NCBI GenBank assembly: GCA_910584915.1 | Contig: CAJUDM010000010.1 | Coordinates: 142,961 to 152,665, forward strand | DNA length: 9,705 bases | From: an uncultured Lachnospiraceae bacterium | GTDB taxonomy: Bacteria; Bacillota; Clostridia; Lachnospirales; Lachnospiraceae | Direction: 5' to 3' | In this document: one piece after another, positions 4,925-9,705 of the stretch | How positions within the stretch are numbered: position 1 is the first letter of the stretch | Layout of the letters: the number at the start of each line of letters is the position of its first letter | Made by a program: the position numbers and the translations under genes | The notes under the pieces: model-generated | Seen by the model: only the letters and a program-made list of their open reading frames with translations | Databases searched by the model: none | What the model was told of the DNA's origin: nothing

Positions 4925-5009
4925 CGGCGGCTACTGAATCATTTTTCATCATCTTACCTATTTTGTTAAATACTGTATCAGCAGTATAATATAAACCAAT
5001 GTATACACA
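4778..5009 (+). other. Cluster of DnaA-box-like 9-mers, candidate oriV
   Basis: Against the consensus TTWTNCACA there is one full match, TTATACACA (4903-4911). Six sites have a single mismatch: CTATTCACA (4819-4827), TTTCCCACA (4853-4861), TTACCCACA (4876-4884), TTACACACA (4912-4920), GTATACACA (5001-5009), and ATTTCCACA on the minus strand (4786-4778). Far fewer would be expected by chance in 230 bp. The AT-rich stretch 4930-4975 adjoins the cluster. Binding by DnaA is inferred. Confidence 0.45.
4963..4990 (+). promoter_or_regulatory. Promoter and operator-like palindrome of the lipoprotein gene
   Basis: TTGTTA (4963-4968), 16-nt spacer, TATAAT (4985-4990). The palindrome ATACTG-TATCAG-CAGTAT (4970-4987) covers the spacer and overlaps the -10, a typical repressor position. 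The leader is about 43 nt and ends with AAAAGGAG. Confidence 0.6.
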
Positions 5010-5039
5010 GAGGTACATAAAGAAAAGGAGATATTAACC

Positions 5040-5669
5040 ATGAAAAAGAAACTTGTAACCATCACTCTTTGTTTGATTTTGGGTGTGTCTGTGCTTGCTG
5101 GATGTGGCAAATCAGACGAGGAAAAAGCACGGGATGAAATCATGAGCAATATGGACGCAGACGAGAAAGCGAACATTGCAGCAGACCAACAAGCAATAGC
5201 CGATTATGAAGAATCTAAACAGGCAGAAGCCGAGGCTATCGCAAATGAAGAGCCTGTTAATTATGCGGAGGTGCTTGAAGAAAGAGCCGTTAATGACATT
5301 TCTTTTCTTAGCGGTGACACCCCTACATATGAACTTAATATTTTAGTACCATCAGACGAATATTCTTATGATGGTCACAAGCCAGAATCTGGTCAATATT
5401 CATATGGTCAGAATCAAAAAGATTTAGGCATCATTGTTGATTATTGCGATATGAGTACAAATGGTCTTGAACTAATTGGAAGTTATAACAACTATAATAT
5501 TTACAAGAATCAATTAAGTAGTAAAGTCATTTCGATTGTAATTGATGATAACACAAGCCGATTAGTAAGCGTTGGTATTTCAGTTTTTGATGATGATAAC
5601 TTAGATATTATGAATGAGATATATGAAAAAAATCTTGATTACATTGTAGAGCAGCTTGAAGCCCTTTAA
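5040..5669 (+). CDS. Acidic lipoprotein of unknown function, 209 aa
   Basis: A secreted protein predicted to be lipid-anchored to the outer face of the membrane. The N-terminus has KKK, a hydrophobic stretch (about 5-18) and the lipobox L19-A20-G21-C22, so cleavage before C22 by lipoprotein signal peptidase is expected. Residues 25-75 are charged and helical (EEKARDEIMSNMDADEKANIAADQQ..., then an EAEAEA-like stretch) and may form a stalk. The rest (about 85-209) is acidic, rich in Asp, Tyr, Asn and Ser, with predicted beta strands (ELNILVPS, SKVISIVID, LVSVGISVF) and a final helix EQLEAL. I recognise no enzyme or solute-binding family. ATG at 5040 has AAGGAG 9 nt upstream. Transcribed alone; a terminator lies at 5762-5796. 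Confidence 0.85.
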   Translation: MKKKLVTITLCLILGVSVLAGCGKSDEEKARDEIMSNMDADEKANIAADQQAIADYEESKQAEAEAIANEEPVNYAEVLEERAVNDISFLSGDTPTYELNILVPSDEYSYDGHKPESGQYSYGQNQKDLGIIVDYCDMSTNGLELIGSYNNYNIYKNQLSSKVISIVIDDNTSRLVSVGISVFDDDNLDIMNEIYEKNLDYIVEQLEAL

Positions 5670-5761
5670 TAATTTGACTTTAAGAATTGAATTTGATAAC
5701 ATGTATATGCAAGGAAATTTATTAAAACTTTTTCTATTTTGCTATTTAAAGTTATGTGAAA

Positions 5762-5796
5762 AGAATCGGGCAGCTATCTGTCACGGTTCTTTTTTT
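5762..5796 (+). terminator. Intrinsic terminator of the lipoprotein gene
   Basis: AGAATCG (5762-5768) pairs with CGGTTCT (5784-5790), and GGCAG with CTGTC inside, using G-U pairs; a run of seven T follows. It lies about 95 nt past the stop codon. The AT-rich stretch between, 5670-5760, shows no gene. Confidence 0.78.
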
Positions 5797-5801
5797 GTTA
5801 T

Positions 5802-5830
5802 TTGACATTAAAATTTTATTTTGATATTAT
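5802..5830 (+). promoter_or_regulatory. Promoter of an orphan transcription unit
   Basis: Exact TTGACA (5802-5807), 17-nt spacer, TATTAT (5825-5830). It is the same -35, spacing and -10 as the antisense promoter at 2535-2563. No open reading frame follows before the terminator at 5881-5915. Confidence 0.7.
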
Positions 5831-5836
5831 ATAGGT

Positions 5837-5915
5837 GCAAACAAATAAACATTTGATTTTTCTTTTATTTATAAACCATTAAGCACTTTGTAGTTAATCT
5901 ACAGGGTGCTTTTTT
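5837..5915 (+). ncRNA. Candidate small RNA, about 79 nt
   Basis: A complete transcription unit without a coding region: a near-consensus promoter at 5802-5830, about 45 nt of AT-rich, largely unstructured 5' sequence, then a strong terminator hairpin at 5881-5915. There is no ATG or ribosome site within it. An unstructured 5' part followed by a terminator is the usual form of a trans-acting small RNA. The target and any relation to known RNAs are unknown. Alternatively it is a leader RNA ending in constitutive termination. Confidence 0.5.
5881..5915 (+). terminator. Strong intrinsic terminator
   Basis: AAGCACTTTGTAG (5881-5893) pairs with CTACAGGGTGCTT (5899-5911) around loop TTAAT, allowing two mismatched or wobble positions, and runs into TTTTTT. 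It closes the orphan small transcript just before the promoter at 5928. Confidence 0.88.
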
Positions 5916-5927
5916 ACTGTCCATTTT

Positions 5928-5972
5928 TTGGTTTTAGGTATCTCTAGTGGTACAATATAAGTATAAAAGAAA
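5928..5972 (+). promoter_or_regulatory. Promoter box copy 2 of the shared regulon
   Basis: TTGGTT (5928-5933), 17-nt spacer ending TCTCTAGTGG, TACAAT (5951-5956), then ATAAGTATAAAAG. Nearly identical to the boxes at 1077-1123 and 6627-6668. It drives the three-segment membrane protein gene; the leader ends AATAAGGAG. Confidence 0.82.
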
Positions 5973-5996
5973 TTCACAAAAATAAGGAGATAAAAA

Positions 5997-6590
5997 ATGA
6001 ATAATAAAATAAAAGAAATAAATTGGTTTTGGAAAAACTGGACAGAAGATGAAAAAAGAATTTACAAACAATGTGCTACATTTACAGTAATGTGTATTTT
6101 ATTTATGTTGATGTTCTCACTCTTTTTTGCAAACCAATTCAACGCAGTAGACGCACCGCCTACATACAGTAGTGACGGAATAAGAGCAGATGGAAATACA
6201 AAACCCCCTGGATGGAATACAGAAACCAGATGGGATGATGTAAAAGGTGAATGGTATACTGTTTATGTGCCGCCAACAAGCGGAAATACAGGTGGATATG
6301 AAATTGATGTAAATGGAGCAGCCTATATTTTTAGAAGAATGTTCAACATAATTTATATTGCAATATTGCCATTTACATCAATCCTAGCCGCTACTCTTTC
6401 AAGTTATAATATTTGTTTGGTAATGACATCCAAAAACCAAAGAAAGATAGAAGAATCTTATACACATATAAAAGTAATCGGAAAAGTGTGGCTCTGTATT
6501 ATGTTATCAGGAGTGTTCATAACTCTAGCCGTTCAAGGCTTTAACGCATTAATAAACAATCCCGCAGCACAACCAATTTTACATCCATAA
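5997..6590 (+). CDS. Membrane protein with three predicted TM segments, 197 aa
   Basis: I do not recognise the family. A basic, aromatic N-terminus (about 1-25, NWFWKNWTEDEKRIYKQ) precedes TM1 (about 27-46). A hydrophilic region follows (about 47-114), rich in Pro, Gly, Thr and Trp (APPTYSSDG, PPGWNTETRWDDVKGEWYTVYVPPTSGNTGG). TM2 spans about 115-142, and TM3 about 163-185 after a charged loop TSKNQRKIEES. By the positive-inside rule the 68-residue loop should face outside. ATG at 5997 has AAGGAG 9 nt upstream. It has its own terminator, and its promoter matches that of the next gene. The two may work together at the envelope, but this is inference from shared regulation. Confidence 0.82.
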   Translation: MNNKIKEINWFWKNWTEDEKRIYKQCATFTVMCILFMLMFSLFFANQFNAVDAPPTYSSDGIRADGNTKPPGWNTETRWDDVKGEWYTVYVPPTSGNTGGYEIDVNGAAYIFRRMFNIIYIAILPFTSILAATLSSYNICLVMTSKNQRKIEESYTHIKVIGKVWLCIMLSGVFITLAVQGFNALINNPAAQPILHP

Positions 6591-6600
6591 TCACCACCAG

Positions 6601-6628
6601 ACAGAGGGCTTTATTCCCTCTGTTTTTT
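6601..6628 (+). terminator. Intrinsic terminator overlapping the next promoter
   Basis: ACAGAGGG (6601-6608) pairs with CCCTCTGT (6616-6623) around CTTTATT, followed by TTTTTT. The last two T of the run are the first two bases of the next gene's -35 hexamer. Confidence 0.88.
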
Positions 6629-6668
6629 GGTTTTCAATATCTCTAGTGGTACAATATAAGTGTAAATA
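6627..6668 (+). promoter_or_regulatory. Promoter box copy 3 of the shared regulon
   Basis: TTGGTT (6627-6632), 17-nt spacer ending TCTCTAGTGG, TACAAT (6650-6655), then ATAAGTGTAAAT. The leader also contains the small palindrome GGTCA-AAA-TGACC (6675-6687), absent from the other two copies, ahead of the TAGGAG ribosome site. Confidence 0.82.
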
Positions 6669-6709
6669 AAAACAGGTCAAAATGACCGATTAAATAGGAG
6701 ATAAATATT

Positions 6710-7579
6710 ATGAAAAATAAAAAGAAAATTGGAATTGCTGCATTGACAAGTATTTTGTCAGTAGTAATTATAGGTGGTACACTTGTACCCGTTTATGCTT
6801 CACATCAAGAATTTCGTGCTTGTGAATATTGTCAACAAGTTTTCTCTAAAGAAAACATTGAAACACACAAAAATGATTGTTTAAATAATTCAGAAAATAT
6901 TTATGGACAATGTACATATTGTGGAGCAAAAATAGAAACTAAAATGGATGTTTATTATTATGGAAATCTTGCTTATCATGAAAGAACATGCAAAGAAAAT
7001 CCAAATAGAATTAAAGGAACAGCAGATGACCACTCAAAAGAAGATATTGTAATTGATTTTTGGATTCCTGTTGATTGTGAAAAATGTGGTGCAGAACTTA
7101 ATACAAGAGAAGAATCTGAAAACCATGTTTGTCCAAACACAGTTGGGATTGAAGATGGTATAGTTCCTCTTGCAGATGACCACTCAAAAGAAGATATTCC
7201 TATTGATACATGGATTCCTGTTGAATGTGAAGAATGTGGTGCAGAACTTAATACAAGAGAAGAATTTGAAAGCCACGTTTGTCCAGAGAAGCCTACAGAG
7301 CCAGAAGAGACTGAAAAACCTGTAGAACCTACAGAACCAATAATTATAACTACAAAAGAGCATGATAATAATGCAAAAGAAACTGTTATGCTTGTGTTTA
7401 GACTTCCAGATAATTCTAAGGATGATACAGAAATAACAACTCCAACAGTTGATATTGTAGCCCTTGAAGCCGAGGTAATCGAAGCCGAGAGAATCGCAGA
7501 AGAAGCAAGAGCCGAAGCCGACAGACTAACAGTTATTGCAAACGAGAAAAGAGCAGCTTTAGAAGCAGCTAGACAGTAA
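6710..7579 (+). CDS. Exported protein with four zinc-finger-like Cys/His units, 289 aa
   Basis: An envelope or secreted protein of unknown function. Residues 1-30 are a signal peptide (NKKKI, hydrophobic 8-27, VPVYA before S31). Four CxxC...H...C units follow: C38-C41-H53-C57, C68-C71-H90-C94, C123-C126-H139-C141 and C173-C176-H189-C191. Units three and four sit in a 50-residue tandem repeat (ADDHSKED, WIPV, CGAELNTREE). Spacing fits zinc binding, which is unusual outside the membrane; redox-active cysteines are the alternative. A Pro/Thr/Glu-rich linker (about 193-215) leads to an unrecognised segment, then an Ala/Glu/Arg-rich coiled coil (about 250-289). No LPXTG, lipobox or C-terminal membrane segment is present, so anchoring would need a partner. 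ATG at 6710 has TAGGAG upstream. Confidence 0.85.
   Translation: MKNKKKIGIAALTSILSVVIIGGTLVPVYASHQEFRACEYCQQVFSKENIETHKNDCLNNSENIYGQCTYCGAKIETKMDVYYYGNLAYHERTCKENPNRIKGTADDHSKEDIVIDFWIPVDCEKCGAELNTREESENHVCPNTVGIEDGIVPLADDHSKEDIPIDTWIPVECEECGAELNTREEFESHVCPEKPTEPEETEKPVEPTEPIIITTKEHDNNAKETVMLVFRLPDNSKDDTEITTPTVDIVALEAEVIEAERIAEEARAEADRLTVIANEKRAALEAARQ
7022..7285 (+). repeat. Tandem direct repeat, 150-bp period, two copies
   Basis: Copies run from 7022 to 7135 and 7172 to 7285, in the same reading frame. Long identical blocks include GCAGATGACCACTCAAAAGA and GTGGTGCAGAACTTAATACA. They encode zinc-finger-like units three and four. Close DNA identity indicates a recent duplication or ongoing homogenisation, so copy number may vary between strains. 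Confidence 0.9.
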
Positions 7580-7580
7580 T

Positions 7581-7608
7581 AAAGAGAGGTCAATGACCTC
7601 TCTCTTTT
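7581..7608. terminator. Bidirectional terminator between convergent genes
   Basis: GAGAGGT (7584-7590) pairs with ACCTCTC (7596-7602) around CAATG; T-rich runs flank both sides (CTTTT on plus, CTTTATT on minus). It serves the exported-protein gene ending at 7579 and the recombinase gene ending at 7613, only 33 nt apart. Confidence 0.85.
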
Positions 7609-7612
7609 ATTG

Positions 7613-9127
7613 CTATTCTTTCCAGACAATATCAACTTCTCCATTTTTATGTAAGTATATCTTATCAACAAGTGCCCTCAATACTGTCTGTTTATACTCT
7701 GTTCTTAATCCTCTGTAATTCAAAGTTTCGCCCTGTATATCATAGATAGATTTTAACTTCAATCTGATTTCAACTACATCATGCGTGTTGATATTCAGTT
7801 TCAATTTTAGCTGTAGTTCATCAATTTTTGACTGTATATCATCAATTTCCTTTGCCAGCACATCAACCGATTTAGTAGAAAATTTTGATATTTCAATCAA
7901 TCTTTCCATTTGTCCTTGTAACTCTTCAATTTCATGTCTGATTACAACTTTCTTTCTACCCTGTTCCCTTGCAAACTTATCAAAGTTATCAATTCTTTCT
8001 TGTACTGCCTGTGCTACATTCTCTTGTACTGTCTCTAACTGTAATCCTTTAAAAGAAACATTACATATCTTCTTTTGTGACCTTCCTGTACAAGTAAGAG
8101 TAGGCTTTGTCTGCATCTTAATCGCCATTTTGCAATCAGCGCATTTGAGAAGTCCAGCAAGTTCTTGTAAGTTTGTGTTAGGCGAGTTATCGCTTGCGAT
8201 AGCTGAATTTTCGGACATTCTATCTTGTACAAGTAAAAATGTTTCAGCATCTATAATTGGTGTAACATTTGTGAGATAGATTTTCATATCGTCTTTTTCG
8301 TCTGCATTGATTGTCCTGTTATTCTTTCCCACAATAGCAGCACTTGTCTCACCATTCCATTCCTCTTTATCATTTACAAACTGAATATGGAATCTCTCAT
8401 AGTACTTATGTAAAAGTCCATTTGCTTGTGCATACACAGGATTTTTAAGAATCCTTGTTAATGTAGTCCTTGAAAATCCTCTATCTGATTGATGTCCTGT
8501 TATTCCTCTTTCATTCAATTTGTCTTGTAATTTCCCAAGACTAATATTAGATTCAGTAGAATACAGTTTAAAAATCAGCTTTACAACTTCTGCTTCATCA
8601 GGTTTCGGAATCAATGTGGTTTTACCATCAATTTTCCCATTCTGGAATCCGAATGGTGCTTTACCACTTGCCCAACGCCTATCCTTTACCCTGTAATCAT
8701 AGTTATCTTTAATTCTTGCTGAAATGTTCTCTCTTTCCATTTGAGCAAATACAGCGAGAATCCCCATCATGGCTCTACCCATTGTAGTAGAAGTGTCAAA
8801 CCCTTGTGTAACACTAACAAAGGAACAATCATGCTCTTCAAGTATCTTTTGTAGATGGTAAAAATCTGATATGTTCCGAGCAAACCTATCCAGCTTGTAA
8901 ACAACAACACGGCTTATCAAATTACCTTCAATATCCTTTATCAGTTTATTCAGTTCATCCCTTCCAACAATGCTTTTGCCAGATTTTCCCCTGTCTGTAT
9001 AAACTCTTACATCCTCATTTACGCTAACAGTTCTTTTGCAATCATCAATTTGACTTTCAATCGAAACACTGTCTTTCTTGTCCACGCTCTGTCGAGCATA
9101 AATCGCAACTACTCTTTTTTCCTTCAT
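7613..9127 (-). CDS. Large serine recombinase (integrase), 504 aa
   Basis: Catalyses site-specific integration and excision through a phosphoserine intermediate. The resolvase domain (about 1-145) carries YARQS with nucleophile S14, GKSGKS (47-52), GRDEL (R56), YKLDRFAR (77-84; R81, R84) and FAQMERENI (127-135). The Recombinase domain (about 155-290) includes GKAPFGF and GFSRTTLTRILKNPVY. A zinc ribbon has C329, C332, C346 and C355. A coiled coil (about 375-450) follows, as in large serine integrases that use it for directionality. Length is at the short end for the class but all parts are present. ATG at 9127 follows AGGGGGTG. It lies about 100 bp from the broken fic gene and is transcribed inward, the usual place of an integrase beside its attachment site. 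Confidence 0.95.
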   Translation of the reverse strand: MKEKRVVAIYARQSVDKKDSVSIESQIDDCKRTVSVNEDVRVYTDRGKSGKSIVGRDELNKLIKDIEGNLISRVVVYKLDRFARNISDFYHLQKILEEHDCSFVSVTQGFDTSTTMGRAMMGILAVFAQMERENISARIKDNYDYRVKDRRWASGKAPFGFQNGKIDGKTTLIPKPDEAEVVKLIFKLYSTESNISLGKLQDKLNERGITGHQSDRGFSRTTLTRILKNPVYAQANGLLHKYYERFHIQFVNDKEEWNGETSAAIVGKNNRTINADEKDDMKIYLTNVTPIIDAETFLLVQDRMSENSAIASDNSPNTNLQELAGLLKCADCKMAIKMQTKPTLTCTGRSQKKICNVSFKGLQLETVQENVAQAVQERIDNFDKFAREQGRKKVVIRHEIEELQGQMERLIEISKFSTKSVDVLAKEIDDIQSKIDELQLKLKLNINTHDVVEIRLKLKSIYDIQGETLNYRGLRTEYKQTVLRALVDKIYLHKNGEVDIVWKE

Positions 9128-9153
9128 AAAAAAGCACCCCCTAACTATTATTT

Positions 9154-9230
9154 AAGTCAAAGAGTACGTTATCATGATATATGGTTTTTGTACATAAGTA
9201 TCTTTGACTTATGCACTAAGTTTATCGTTA
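9154..9230. other. Element end: attachment site and recombinase upstream region
   Basis: The fic reading frame stops matching its family after GAT (9226-9224), which places the crossover near 9222-9230; the GA of AACGAT is a possible central dinucleotide, as used by TnpX/TndX-type recombinases. Inside the element, AAGTCAAAGA (9154-9163) and TCTTTGACTT (9201-9210) are exact inverted copies, and CATAAGT-ATCTTTG-ACTTATG (9193-9213) is a second palindrome sharing the right arm. These may be recombinase binding sites or an operator for its promoter. The exact core needs the other element end, which is not in the window. Confidence 0.6.
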
Positions 9231-9705
9231 AAAGGATGGATACACAGAAAATCGTGGATAAATATCGGAATCGCAATCAGCGGTTCAACTTCCATATTGC
9301 CGATAACACGATTGTATTCCTCACAGATTCTGTCCAATGCTTCCGGTGTTTCATAAGGGGCAAGCGGAGTGAGTAAAGTCTCCACGCGACCGTCCGGGTA
9401 AGTAACACTGATATAGTTCTGCACACTTTTAGTTCTGCCTGCCATAGGATTATTCATATGGCTATACAGAATTTTGTGAAGTTGCAAGATATAATTCTGT
9501 GAAATCGGAATCACATCAAAACTTTCGTGAATAATGTTTAACACATCACGGTAACCTGCGATTTCCTGTTCATCACGATTTTTGGGCGTTGTTTTTTCTT
9601 CCACCAACTTCTTGATACGGGTACTTGTTGTTACAATACCTTCAATAGCATTGGATGCTTCGGTACTTTGAATCTTTGCAATCTCAACAAGTTTCTCAAG
9701 TTCTT
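9209..9705 (-). pseudogene. fic: Fic-domain protein gene, 5' part, truncated by the element
   Basis: Fic proteins transfer AMP or other phosphate-linked groups to target proteins. The frame is open to the window edge, so the true start lies beyond 9705. The upstream part shows the inhibitory helix motif of self-inhibited Fic proteins, SNAIEG (S/T-x3-E-G/N). Further on are AGYRDVLNIIH, LHKILYSHM, GRTKSVQNYI, PDGRVETLLTPL and the catalytic start FLCIHPFND. The family motif HPFx(D/E)GNGR should continue with GNGR. Here KLSA and a stop follow, encoded by element DNA, so the phosphate-binding glycine loop and later helices are lost and the product should be inactive. The DNA here looks less AT-rich than the element, supporting a chromosomal origin. 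Confidence 0.9.

Noticed and set aside
4755..5018. Minus-strand reading frames between the paralog pair and the lipoprotein (also 4958-5176)
   Set aside because: They cross the palindrome and the lipoprotein promoter and signal peptide, lack ribosome sites, and show no family features.
6976..7671. Long minus-strand frame opposite the exported protein
   Set aside because: A Ser-rich shadow of the Glu/Ala codon pattern of the real gene, with no ribosome site, and it also overlaps the recombinase end.
7785..8279. Plus-strand frame opposite the recombinase
   Set aside because: A shadow frame rich in Ser, Cys and Phe; the minus strand carries a complete serine recombinase with all motifs.

Overview
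The window looks like one end of an integrated, plasmid-like mobile element in a low-GC Gram-positive bacterium. A gut Clostridia or Lachnospiraceae-type Bacillota is my inference. The grounds are AT-rich DNA, strong AGGAG ribosome sites, consensus TTGACA/TATAAT promoters, an LAGC lipoprotein and intrinsic terminators after almost every gene. No ribosomal RNA, tRNA, CRISPR array or insertion sequence is visible.

Right edge (9209-9705): the 5' part of a chromosomal fic gene on the minus strand, read from beyond the window. It is cut inside its catalytic motif: HPFND is followed by KLSA and a stop instead of GNGR. A large serine recombinase (7613-9127, minus) sits directly inside this break and is the likely integrase. 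The element therefore occupies everything left of about 9225, and its other end lies beyond position 1.

Left half (1-3495), minus strand: a replication and control block. A winged-helix, RepL-like replication initiator (1581-2477) is followed without a gap by a small unknown gene. Its leader holds an intrinsic terminator, a competing antiterminator pairing and a convergent antisense RNA unit (about 2570-2648), the layout of copy-number control by transcription attenuation. Upstream lies an AT-rich stretch and then a GC-rich island of nested repeats (2782-2850), an origin candidate (oriV or oriT). Two ribbon-helix-helix proteins (888-1052 and 2947-3495) and an acidic unknown protein (57-533) complete the block.

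Middle (3859-5669): a small Xre-type regulator diverges from a pair of tandem paralogous small helical proteins. A roughly 150-bp imperfect palindrome with a dense cluster of DnaA-box-like 9-mers follows (4774-5009), then an acidic lipoprotein gene.

Surface block (5837-7579), plus strand: a candidate small RNA, a protein with three membrane segments, and an exported protein with four CxxC...H...C zinc-finger-like units, two of them in a 150-bp tandem DNA repeat. The last two genes and the 54-aa ribbon-helix-helix gene share near-identical promoters with a conserved spacer and downstream sequence, so they probably form a small regulon of the element.

Taken together: integrase and attachment site, regulated replication initiator, one or two origin-like regions, DNA-binding regulators, and envelope-directed cargo of unknown function. 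No relaxase, transfer apparatus, resistance gene or phage structural gene is visible here.
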